A stretch of DNA of 64,000 bases, taken from NCBI RefSeq assembly GCF_000969825.1, contig NZ_KQ033919.1, positions 2,474,671 to 2,538,670 of the forward strand. The letters are read 5' to 3'. Position 1 is the stretch's first letter; every line of letters starts with the position of its first letter. The DNA is from Parabacteroides gordonii MS-1 = DSM 23371. Lineage in GTDB: Bacteria; Bacteroidota; Bacteroidia; Bacteroidales; Tannerellaceae. A program made the position numbers and the translations under genes. Under the pieces are notes generated by a model, which saw only the letters and a program-made list of their open reading frames with translations, did not search any database and had not been told where the DNA came from. Below, one piece after another: positions 1 to 8,596 of the stretch.

Positions 1-103
1 TGAAAGAGTTCTTATCGAACTCAGGTCAATTGTTAGTATTCTGACAAGTTTACTGTAAAGGGGATGCAATTGTATGCAGATATAAATCTAATAATTTAAA
101 TTT

Positions 104-3100
104 ATGAACAACGCTTTACTGAAAGAAAATTTTACTGCAAGAGCAGTGGATTCTCAGACGCGGAAGGTGTTATCAAGATCCGGTCTTATAGCTGGATTAT
201 GTATATCTTCCCTCGTTTCTTCGTATGCTATTCCTGGTGGAGTGGATGCAGCGAAAGCAAAGAATGAAAGTGTTATGGTCACTCAACAGGCTAAAAAGGT
301 GTCGGGTGTAGTAACGGACAGTGCCGGAGAGCCCATACCGGGTGCCAATGTTGTGCAGAAAGGAACCACAAATGGTACAGTTACTGATGTGGGCGGTAAG
401 TACACCCTAGATGTACCTAATAATGCAACTTTGGTTATTTCTTTTATTGGTTATACTACGAAAGAAATTAAAGTAGGTACCCAGCCTGTGGTAAATGTCA
501 GTTTGGCTGAAGAAGCAATCGGCCTGAATGAGGTGGTTGCGATTGGTTACGGCTATGTGAAGAAAAAAGATTTGACAGGTGCTGTTTCGACTGTATCGGC
601 TGATGATATGGTGATGGGTGGTACGGTAAGTAATGCAGCACAAGCACTGCAAGGTAAAACGGCCGGTGTACAAGTGTCGCAAAGTTCAAAAGCACCGGGA
701 GGTACTATTTCAGTACGTGTCCGTGGTAACAACTCAATCTCGTCTACAAATGAACCGCTTTATGTAGTGGATGGTTTCCCCTCTTCGGAAGGCTTGAATT
801 TGAACCCGAATGATATTGAGTCCATGCAAATACTGAAAGATGCGTCGGCCACGGCCATTTATGGAGCACGTGGGGCGAATGGTGTCGTATTGATTACGAC
901 GAAACGAGGAAAAGCGGGTGAAAATAAAATCTCTTACAGTGGTTATCTGGGAGCTCAGAAGGTGGATAATCCGTTCGATTTTATCAATGCAAAGGATTAT
1001 ATGAATTTGCAAAACGCGTTGTATCAGGAGATCGACGGCCAGGCGGGGAACCCGAACGGGGCTTATACGCCGTCGCAATTGCAGTCTACCGTAGATACCG
1101 ACTGGTTGGATGTCTGTACGCGGACTGCTTTGGTACAAGATCATAACATCCAGTTCCGTGGCGGCTCCGAAAAGACAAAAGTCTTGACCAGTCTTGGATA
1201 TTATAAGCAAGAGGGTGTTTTGAAGAATACGGATTTTAATCGTATTTCCGGACGTATAAATGTTGACCAAACTATCAACGATTTTATTAAGGCCGGTGCT
1301 ACGATGTATGCTCATCGTGAACGTTCGAATGCTCAGACTTATAGCGGTAATATTTTGGGCGAGAATGTAATGTTGAGTGTGATGGGTTACGATCCGACGG
1401 TAAAGCCTTACAACGAAGACGGCACGTACGGGCGTGTTCCTGGTGGTCGTGGAGATAACCCGCTGGCCAATTTGCTGGAACGTAAGAAAGAGGTGGTAAA
1501 TGACAAGTTCAACGGGACGGCTTTTCTTGAAATTCGTCCGTTTGAAGGATTTACGGCAAAAGCTACAGCCGGTGTTGAACTGTTACATAATTTCAAAGGC
1601 TCTTATTTGCCAAAATCTACTACTTATGCGGGAGAAATAGAAGGAGGTATTGCTTCTACGTATGATTTCAGGGCAACTCGGCAGGTATTTGAAGGTATTT
1701 TAAATTATATGAAGACTTTCAACAATATGCACGACTTGAATGTGATGTTGGGATATTCGTATGAGAAGTATAGTGCAGAATCTCGTTCAGCAAACGGAAA
1801 AGGCTTCTCTACCGACTTATTCGAATGGAACAATTTGGGAGCTGCTTCCATTAAAGGGGTTTCTTCTGCCAAGACTGAGAATTTGTTGGCTTCATTCTTC
1901 GGTCGTGTGAATTATACGTTCAATGATAAATATCTTGCAACGGTAACGGTTCGTCGGGATGGTTCTTCCCGGTTTGGAGCGAATAATCATTGGGGAACAT
2001 TCCCGTCGGGTTCTTTGGCTTGGCGTGCCAGTGAAGAAGATTTTGTGAAGAATTGGGATGTTTTTAGCAACTTGAAAGTACGTGCAGGTTACGGTGTCAC
2101 GGGTAACGAACGTATCGGCGACTATGCATCGTATGCTTTGGTTTCTACCAACCATGTCACTTTGGATGGTTCAAGCAATATGCCGGGTACGCATCTTAGC
2201 CAAAGTAGTCCTGAAAATGCCAGTTTGAAGTGGGAAACGACAACTCAGTATAATGTTGGTTTCGATATGGGATTTTTTGATAACCGTTTGTCTGTAACGT
2301 TGGATGGTTACTGGAAAAAGACAAAAGATTTATTGCTGAAAGTTTCCTTACCTTATTATACCGGCTTTACTTCCGGTCAGCAGAATGTTGGTGAGATCTC
2401 GAATCGTGGTTTTGAATTGGATATTACTTCTCATAATTTGACTGGTGATTTCGTTTGGGATACGAAGTTTAATTTGGCACTCAACCGGAATAAGGTATTA
2501 GACTTGGGGAGTAGTGGTGACATACGTATCACATCTTCAAAACCGGTGGGAACTGTATCGGAAAATGCTTATGCTATTGTACGTGAAGGAGAGCCTTTGG
2601 GCTCTTTGTATGGATGGAAATATATCGGTGTATTGCAGGAAGGAGAGACATATGCTCCACAACCCAATTCCAAACCGGGTGATCCGAAATTCGAAGATGT
2701 GAATAATGATGGTAAGATAGATGCCGATGACCGTACGATTATAGGTAATGCCAATCCGGATTTGATTTTTGGTTTGACCAACAACTTTGCCTGGAAAGGA
2801 TTTGATTTGTCTATTTTCTTCCAGGGATCTATCGGTAACGATTTGTTGAACATGACACGTATGAACTTGGAGTGGAAACGTACAACAGACGCATTGAATC
2901 GTTGGACGCCTTCGAACACGAATACGGATATTCCGCGTAACGGTTTCTACTATTCGCAGTATGGTGGATATGTGAACGATCATTTTATCGAAGATGCTTC
3001 ATTCCTTCGTCTGAAGAATTTGACATTGGGTTATACGATTCCGTTTAAAAAGGTGGTAAGTTCTTGCCGGGTATATTTCTCTGCAGAGAACTTGTTTACA

Positions 3101-3262
3101 ATCACAGGTTATTCCGGTTGGGATCCGGAAGTGGATACGAAAGCTAACGAGGCTGCCCAGTCAGGTGGAAGCCAACAAACGGCGAATGCTGGTGCTGGTA
3201 TGGATTTCAATGCTTATCCTGCTATGCGTACTTATACGGTAGGTTTGAATATTACGTTCTAA
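104..3262 (+). CDS. SusC-like TonB-dependent outer-membrane transporter
   Basis: This 1052-residue protein is a SusC/RagA-type TonB-dependent porin that imports glycan fragments across the outer membrane together with its SusD partner. A long basic N-terminal signal region ends near residue 49. A carboxypeptidase-regulatory-like domain follows (about residues 66-135, with GEPIPGANVVQKGT), then the plug domain (LNEVVAIGYG, then the SusC plug motif DASATAIYGARGANGV) and a beta-barrel ending in an aromatic-rich strand (YTVGLNITF). Length and order are typical of the family. No STN domain is present, so direct ECF anti-sigma signalling is not expected. The SusD gene starts about 20 bases downstream. 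The substrate cannot be read from the sequence; neighbours suggest a galactan- or glycoside-type ligand, possibly sulfated. Confidence 0.95.
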   Translation: MNNALLKENFTARAVDSQTRKVLSRSGLIAGLCISSLVSSYAIPGGVDAAKAKNESVMVTQQAKKVSGVVTDSAGEPIPGANVVQKGTTNGTVTDVGGKYTLDVPNNATLVISFIGYTTKEIKVGTQPVVNVSLAEEAIGLNEVVAIGYGYVKKKDLTGAVSTVSADDMVMGGTVSNAAQALQGKTAGVQVSQSSKAPGGTISVRVRGNNSISSTNEPLYVVDGFPSSEGLNLNPNDIESMQILKDASATAIYGARGANGVVLITTKRGKAGENKISYSGYLGAQKVDNPFDFINAKDYMNLQNALYQEIDGQAGNPNGAYTPSQLQSTVDTDWLDVCTRTALVQDHNIQFRGGSEKTKVLTSLGYYKQEGVLKNTDFNRISGRINVDQTINDFIKAGATMYAHRERSNAQTYSGNILGENVMLSVMGYDPTVKPYNEDGTYGRVPGGRGDNPLANLLERKKEVVNDKFNGTAFLEIRPFEGFTAKATAGVELLHNFKGSYLPKSTTYAGEIEGGIASTYDFRATRQVFEGILNYMKTFNNMHDLNVMLGYSYEKYSAESRSANGKGFSTDLFEWNNLGAASIKGVSSAKTENLLASFFGRVNYTFNDKYLATVTVRRDGSSRFGANNHWGTFPSGSLAWRASEEDFVKNWDVFSNLKVRAGYGVTGNERIGDYASYALVSTNHVTLDGSSNMPGTHLSQSSPENASLKWETTTQYNVGFDMGFFDNRLSVTLDGYWKKTKDLLLKVSLPYYTGFTSGQQNVGEISNRGFELDITSHNLTGDFVWDTKFNLALNRNKVLDLGSSGDIRITSSKPVGTVSENAYAIVREGEPLGSLYGWKYIGVLQEGETYAPQPNSKPGDPKFEDVNNDGKIDADDRTIIGNANPDLIFGLTNNFAWKGFDLSIFFQGSIGNDLLNMTRMNLEWKRTTDALNRWTPSNTNTDIPRNGFYYSQYGGYVNDHFIEDASFLRLKNLTLGYTIPFKKVVSSCRVYFSAENLFTITGYSGWDPEVDTKANEAAQSGGSQQTANAGAGMDFNAYPAMRTYTVGLNITF

Positions 3263-3281
3263 TGGAAAGGAGAATTTGAAA

Positions 3282-4820
3282 ATGAATTGTAAGAAATATT
3301 TATTAGGTCTGGTTACGATGGGGTTGGTTTCGGCTTGTACCGATCTGGATCCTGAAATATATAGTAATTTGACGACAGCGAATGCTTATGGTACGGAGTC
3401 GGATATTGAAGCAGCCGTCGTGGGTTTATATTCGGATATGAATCCTTATCCGGGAGATGCTTGGTTATATTACGGGGGGTATATGATTATGATTACCGAT
3501 TATGCTACCGATATAGGTTATTCTACTGCGGCTGGCGACCCGACTAAACTGAGTAATATGACGTATGATGCCAGCAACCGTTATTTCAGCAACAACTGGA
3601 GGGATATGTATAATGTGGTATCGAATGCCAATACGATTCTGGATAATGTAGATGCTGTCAATATGTCGGAAGAAAAGAAGAACTTGGTGAAGGGACAGGC
3701 TAAATTCTTGCGGGCGATGGCTTATCGTGATTTGACAGATGCATGGGGGGCAGTTCCTTTTATCACTTCGTTGGTGAAGAATCCGTTTACCATGAATGAT
3801 GCGACATTGACTCCGGTAGCCGAAATTGAAGCGACATTGATTTCTGATTTGAAAGAATGTATCAATCTTTTGCCTGCTAGTTGGAGTGGTCAGGATTTGG
3901 CTCGTGCCACGAGTGGAGCCGCCGCTACATTGCTGGGAAAGATCTACTTGCGTAATCATGATTATGCGAATGCGAAAACGTATATCGACATGGTGTTGAA
4001 CAGTGGCCAGTATGAATTGGAAAGTGATTTCAAATATGTATGGTCGGAAAACAACAAATATGGAAAGGAGATGATTTTTGCTTTATTGCATGAAACGGGA
4101 AATAATGCTGCCGAGATTGCCTGTCACTTTGGTCCCTCGGATCATCCGGAAGTACCGGGACGTTGGCAATATTATGGTGTATCCCTTCCATTTTGGCGTA
4201 GTTATGACAAAGAAGATCCTCGTCGTGAGTTCTTTTATTATGATTATACGGGGGATGCAAAACGTGATGATCAATCTGATTATGGTTTTCGTTACATGGT
4301 TCCGGATGAGGGTGTAACGGTTGTTCCGAATGATACGACGAAGTATATGCAAAACGTAGCTACCATGAAATATACCTACGATATGATTTCAGATGCTTAT
4401 TATGATGGGCGTACGGTTTGTATTTTCCGCTTATCGGATGTGATCCTTTGTAAGGCGGAAATCGAGAATAACTTGAATGGTCCGGCTGCAGCTCTTCCTT
4501 ACTTGAATCAGATTCGTGCTCGTGCCGGTGCTCCGGAATATGGAAAGCATAATCGTTTCCCGGCTCCTTCAACGAAAGAAGCAATGAACGATGCTATTCT
4601 TAAAGAACGTGGTTATGAACTTGTGTTTGAATTCCAGCGTCGTGCAGACTTGATTCGTTTTGGAAAATATGAGGAAGTCGTAAATGCGCATTTAAAGAAG
4701 CTGGGTATCGCTCAGCCGACAAATGTAACTTCTAGTTTGCGGTATTTCCCGTATCCGTTGAATGATGCTCAATTGAATCCGAATTTGGCAGCAGAGAATC
4801 CTTCACGGTTACCGAAATAA
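3282..4820 (+). CDS. SusD-like surface glycan-binding lipoprotein
   Basis: This SusD/RagB-family lipoprotein caps the SusC transporter and binds substrate at the cell surface. I start it at ATG 3282 rather than the in-frame TTG at 3276, because the ATG gives a clean signal peptide and an AAGGAG-like stretch lies just upstream. The lipobox ends at Cys19 (GLVSAC). The body shows the family pattern: an N-terminal TPR-like region (FLRAMAYRDLTDAWGAVPF) and a C-terminal SusD domain with DVILCKAEIENN and ERGYELVFEFQRRADLIRFGKY. At 512 residues it has normal length. It is co-directional with the preceding SusC, with about 20 bases between them, so the two are cotranscribed. Confidence 0.95.
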   Translation: MNCKKYLLGLVTMGLVSACTDLDPEIYSNLTTANAYGTESDIEAAVVGLYSDMNPYPGDAWLYYGGYMIMITDYATDIGYSTAAGDPTKLSNMTYDASNRYFSNNWRDMYNVVSNANTILDNVDAVNMSEEKKNLVKGQAKFLRAMAYRDLTDAWGAVPFITSLVKNPFTMNDATLTPVAEIEATLISDLKECINLLPASWSGQDLARATSGAAATLLGKIYLRNHDYANAKTYIDMVLNSGQYELESDFKYVWSENNKYGKEMIFALLHETGNNAAEIACHFGPSDHPEVPGRWQYYGVSLPFWRSYDKEDPRREFFYYDYTGDAKRDDQSDYGFRYMVPDEGVTVVPNDTTKYMQNVATMKYTYDMISDAYYDGRTVCIFRLSDVILCKAEIENNLNGPAAALPYLNQIRARAGAPEYGKHNRFPAPSTKEAMNDAILKERGYELVFEFQRRADLIRFGKYEEVVNAHLKKLGIAQPTNVTSSLRYFPYPLNDAQLNPNLAAENPSRLPK

Positions 4821-4828
4821 ATAATGGG

Positions 4829-4880
4829 GGAGGATGTGTGGAAAACCGGAAAGGGGTTAGGAGCACATCCTCTTTTTATT
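4829..4880 (+). terminator. Rho-independent terminator after susD
   Basis: GAGGATGTG (4830-4838) pairs with CACATCCTC (4864-4872) and is followed by a T tract. It separates the SusC/SusD pair from the sulfotransferase-like operon, perhaps as a partial terminator that keeps susCD expression higher. Confidence 0.8.
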
Positions 4881-4897
4881 TAATTTAATAGTTTAAG

Positions 4898-6391
4898 ATG
4901 GATATGAAGCGTTTGATTACAATGGTTGGTGTTATAGGTTGTGTCGTGTTGGTATTTTTTTGTTGGATGAAAAAAAACACATTGAAATCTATTACTTTGA
5001 CTTCTCCTAATAACACAGCGATGTATAATAAAGTCGATATCTTGTTGGCAAAGCCGGCTCCGGTATATATTGAATATACGGAAAAGAAGACTGGAAAATC
5101 GTATCGTTCCCGGATATCCCGAACAGACACGCTTCATCATATTGATTTGTTGCTTTTAAAGGCTAATACCGAATATACATATCGTGTTATTATAGATAAT
5201 TTATTTAAACAGAAATCGAAAGACTTGACTTTTAAGACCCGTGAACAATCACCTTGGTTGGTGAACCATTGGTTTAATGAGGGGCATCCCCATGACACGA
5301 CGGCTTTGGGAGACGGAATGATATTAGTATGTTTTGGCCGTCTGCCCGGTTATATGATGCTGATCGACAACGAGGGCGAGGTTCGTTGGTATTGGCAGGT
5401 TGAAGATATTGGCGTACGTGCCGTTTCACTGACTCCGCGGGGAACATTCCTGGCAATGTTGCGTCCGTTTGTGAAGGATGTTATAGATGATTATACGATG
5501 ACTCCGGAGCAAGTACGTAACGATGAACATAAAAAACCGATGCGGCGCGGTTCGATCGGGTTTGCCGGTGGAACTGGATTGGCAGAAGTGTCGCTGACGG
5601 GCGAAACGATGTGGCGTCTTGACTTGGATAAGATAGAAAAGGGAAAAGATTATCAAGTGATTCATCATGATATACTAATGGATGAGGATCATCATATACA
5701 TACATTGTACCGCCCGAAGAAAGTGGCAACAATTTCGGTCAATGGTAAAATGGAGACGGATACATTAGGAGGTGATGGTATTATGGTCATCGACACATTG
5801 GGGAATGTATTGAAAAAATGGTCTGCCTGGGATGTATGGGATATTGAGAAGGACCCATATATCGCAGAATATCGTTATGACCGTTTCCATATTAATGGGC
5901 TTTGCTTTGATAAAGATGGCAATTATTTATTGTCGGCCCCTATTGAAGATCAGATTTGGAAGGTGGATGCCAAAAGCGGCGAACTAGTCTGGCGTTTTGG
6001 GCGTGACGGAGACTTTAAAATGGATACAACGGCTTATTTCTCTTTTCAGCATTCGCCTTATATTATGGAGAATGGCGATCTGATGCTTTTCGATAATGGT
6101 TTACATAATCAGCGTTCCGGAGGGAAGGCTTTCCGGTTGGATGAAGAGAACCGTACGGCCGAAACAACAATCAATGCTTTATTACCTGCCGATAAATATA
6201 CTTCACGGATGGGCAATGCCTCTATGTTGCCAAATGGAAACTTGCTACAGTGCAGTTCGAAGACTGGTTCGGTGATGGTTACGGATAAGAAGGGAAAGGT
6301 ACTTTGGGAAAGTGTTTTGCACTTTGCACCCTATCGGGCGGTGTACGTACCGGTAGAAACCTGGGATCAATATTTTAAAGAAATCAAGTAA
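4898..6391 (+). CDS. Arylsulfate sulfotransferase (ASST)-like protein
   Basis: This 497-residue protein resembles the PAPS-independent arylsulfate sulfotransferases, periplasmic beta-propeller enzymes that move sulfate from a phenolic sulfate to an acceptor through a sulfo-histidine. The N-terminus carries one hydrophobic segment (about residues 6-22) without a convincing lipobox, so it may be a membrane anchor or signal peptide. Three histidine sites match the family: QVIHHDILMDEDHHIH (His256/257), RFHINGLCFDKDG (His331) and FSFQHSPYIMENGDLMLFDN (His385, in the position of the sulfated histidine). An Ig-like N-terminal domain (about 28-115) precedes the propeller, as in E. coli ASST. The next gene starts one base after the stop, so the two are cotranscribed. 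Alternative: a family member with another group-transfer role. Confidence 0.85.
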   Translation: MDMKRLITMVGVIGCVVLVFFCWMKKNTLKSITLTSPNNTAMYNKVDILLAKPAPVYIEYTEKKTGKSYRSRISRTDTLHHIDLLLLKANTEYTYRVIIDNLFKQKSKDLTFKTREQSPWLVNHWFNEGHPHDTTALGDGMILVCFGRLPGYMMLIDNEGEVRWYWQVEDIGVRAVSLTPRGTFLAMLRPFVKDVIDDYTMTPEQVRNDEHKKPMRRGSIGFAGGTGLAEVSLTGETMWRLDLDKIEKGKDYQVIHHDILMDEDHHIHTLYRPKKVATISVNGKMETDTLGGDGIMVIDTLGNVLKKWSAWDVWDIEKDPYIAEYRYDRFHINGLCFDKDGNYLLSAPIEDQIWKVDAKSGELVWRFGRDGDFKMDTTAYFSFQHSPYIMENGDLMLFDNGLHNQRSGGKAFRLDEENRTAETTINALLPADKYTSRMGNASMLPNGNLLQCSSKTGSVMVTDKKGKVLWESVLHFAPYRAVYVPVETWDQYFKEIK

Positions 6392-6392
6392 A

Positions 6393-7571
6393 ATGGGACA
6401 GGTTTCGCTTCTATATATATTCCTTACGTTCCTGAAATTGGGCGCTACGGCGTTTGGCGGTTATATGTCGCTTATTGCTGTCGTACAGAAGCAGTTAGTA
6501 GAAGTAGACAAGAAGCTGAAAGAAGAAGATTTGCTGGATGGCATTTCGTTGACGTCCGTATTACCGGGGCCTGTAGCGGTTAATACGATCGCTTATGTCG
6601 GGTACCGCCTGAGGGGAATTTCCGGAGCGATTGTCGCTTTTATCGGGATCATTATTCCTTCCTTTTTGTTGGTGATCCTTCTCTCCTGGTTGTATTTTTC
6701 CTATGGTAATATTCCGGCGGTTAAAAATATATTCAGCGGGATTACACCGGCTATCACGGCCCTGATCGTTACGGTAGCAATCGGGATGACGCGTAAGACC
6801 GTGAAAGTTCCTATACAATGGGTCATTTGTCTGCTGGCCGCTTTATTGCTGATCTTTATCGGAGGCTTTACGGTTACATTCTTATTGCTTGTAGGTAGTG
6901 GAGTAGCCGGCGCTTTCCTGTTCCGTCAGCCTGCCGGGACAGATACGATGTCTACCGGTAAGAATTTTATAGGCAGAAAACAACTGATCATATCCGGTAT
7001 AGTGTTGTTGTTATTGCTTTGCACGTTGTTATGGGGCGGACAAAGCCCGGAAGCTCCGAAAGATATTCAGATTTTATCTACTTTCTCCGGAATAAGTCTT
7101 ACCCTGTTTGGCGGAGGTTATGTCGTTATTCCGGCATTACATGAATTGTTCGTGGAGAATCTGAAATGGCTTACTTCGGCTGAGTTTGCGGATGGGATTG
7201 CTATCGGGCAGATCACTCCCGGGCCTATTTTTATTACGGCAGCCTTTATAGGCTATAAAGTGGCCGGGGTATTGGGGGCTTTGCTGGCTACTGTTGCCAT
7301 ATTTACTCCACCGGCTGCCCTGACAGTTTTGTTATCCCGTTTTGTAGAAGCGTTAAATCATTCTTCTGTAGTAAAAGCGGCGATGAAAGGTATCCGGGCG
7401 GCTGTTATCGGAATGATCTTTGCTTCGGCGATAACGATCGGGCAGACCATTACGCTGTCGGTTGCTGCTGCGGCTATTTTTGTTGTTACATTCTTTATCT
7501 CATTTAAATACACAATCAGCCCGATCTACCTGATCCTTGGAGCAGGTGTGGCGGGTTTTATCTTATTCTAA
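6393..7571 (+). CDS. chrA: CHR (chromate) family transporter, two-domain
   Basis: This 392-residue inner-membrane protein has the duplicated CHR fold. The first half contains LKLGATAFGGYMS and SVLPGPVAVNTIAYVGYRL; the second repeats the pattern with LTLFGGGYVVIPALHEL and QITPGPIFITAAFIGYK. Each half holds about five to six hydrophobic helices. Characterised members export chromate; the family is often assigned to oxyanion transport. It lies between two sulfate-transfer enzymes with almost no intergenic space (1 base upstream, 4 bases downstream), which makes a sulfate-related role plausible. That role is inference; the family assignment is firm. Confidence 0.88.
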   Translation: MGQVSLLYIFLTFLKLGATAFGGYMSLIAVVQKQLVEVDKKLKEEDLLDGISLTSVLPGPVAVNTIAYVGYRLRGISGAIVAFIGIIIPSFLLVILLSWLYFSYGNIPAVKNIFSGITPAITALIVTVAIGMTRKTVKVPIQWVICLLAALLLIFIGGFTVTFLLLVGSGVAGAFLFRQPAGTDTMSTGKNFIGRKQLIISGIVLLLLLCTLLWGGQSPEAPKDIQILSTFSGISLTLFGGGYVVIPALHELFVENLKWLTSAEFADGIAIGQITPGPIFITAAFIGYKVAGVLGALLATVAIFTPPAALTVLLSRFVEALNHSSVVKAAMKGIRAAVIGMIFASAITIGQTITLSVAAAAIFVVTFFISFKYTISPIYLILGAGVAGFILF

Positions 7572-7575
7572 TTCT

Positions 7576-8583
7576 ATGAATACAATACAAGGAATACAAA
7601 TGATTGGAACGCAGCGATCCGGTTCCAATCTGCTGCGTGTGATGCTGGATGGTATAGAACAGATTGTCGCTCCGCATCCACCGCATATTCTTCAGCGTTT
7701 CCTGCCCTTATTGCCGAAGTATGGCGACCTGTCGGATCAGTCGAATTTCCATCGGTTGGCAGCGGATATCTGCGAGCTGGTCACGGTAAATCCCGTACCC
7801 TGGGAGGGAATAAGCATCCGAACCGATGAAATACTGGCAGCCTGTAAACAGCAAACAGTCTATGAACTGTTCCGTGTAATCTATGAAACGGCAGCCCGTC
7901 AAACCGGAGCTTCTTTCTGGCTTTGCAAGAGTATGAAGAATATGTTTTATGCTGAAGGGATCGAGTCTACGGGTATTCAACCTTATTACATCTATCTCTA
8001 TCGTGACGGACGTGATGTCGCCCTTTCTTTTAAAAAAGCGATTGTAGGAGAAAAGCATATTTATGCGCTGGCTCAAAACTGGAAGAAAGACCAGGAGGCG
8101 GCACTTCGCTTAAAAGAAAAGACTGCGGAAGATCATTTTTTTATGCTGAATTATGAAACGCTGATTGCCTGTCCGGAAGAAACGATGCGCCGCCTTTGTA
8201 ACTTCCTGCATGTCCCTTATTCCGATCGGGTAATGGAGTACTATAAGAGCCGGGAGTCAGAAAATACAGCCGTAGCCGGTAAGATGTGGTCGAATGTAAC
8301 CAAGCCGATCCTAAAAGATAATACGAATAAGTTCCTGCGTGAATTATCTTCGGAAGATATTACTATCTTTGAATCCGTAGCCGGAGATCTTTTGCAGCAA
8401 CTGGGGTATTCCTTATGTACTCCCCCTGATCTACTGAGAGATAGCTTTTCCGACAGGGAGATAGCTGTTTTTAATGAAGAAAACAGTCGTTTAAAGAACG
8501 CTTTTATTCAGCAGGCCGATTCGACCGACCTCGAGAAAAGGCGTCCGCAGGATGAATTGATCAATCGAATAAAACAATATTAA
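7576..8583 (+). CDS. PAPS-dependent sulfotransferase family protein
   Basis: This cytosolic sulfotransferase-fold protein (335 residues) is expected to transfer sulfate from 3'-phosphoadenosine 5'-phosphosulfate. The 5'-phosphosulfate loop is at the N-terminus (MIGTQRSGSNLLRVML, residues 9-24) and the 3'-phosphate-binding segment is YLYRDGRDVALSF (about 141-153). I start at ATG 7576, four bases after the upstream stop; a longer in-frame start at 7537 would overlap the transporter gene and place 13 extra residues ahead of the P-loop strand. The C-terminal part (TKPILKDNTNKFLRELSSED) matches other bacterial members. No signal peptide is seen, so the acceptor should be cytoplasmic. Acceptor unknown. 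Confidence 0.88.
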   Translation: MNTIQGIQMIGTQRSGSNLLRVMLDGIEQIVAPHPPHILQRFLPLLPKYGDLSDQSNFHRLAADICELVTVNPVPWEGISIRTDEILAACKQQTVYELFRVIYETAARQTGASFWLCKSMKNMFYAEGIESTGIQPYYIYLYRDGRDVALSFKKAIVGEKHIYALAQNWKKDQEAALRLKEKTAEDHFFMLNYETLIACPEETMRRLCNFLHVPYSDRVMEYYKSRESENTAVAGKMWSNVTKPILKDNTNKFLRELSSEDITIFESVAGDLLQQLGYSLCTPPDLLRDSFSDREIAVFNEENSRLKNAFIQQADSTDLEKRRPQDELINRIKQY

Positions 8584-8596
8584 TCGTTAAAAACTA

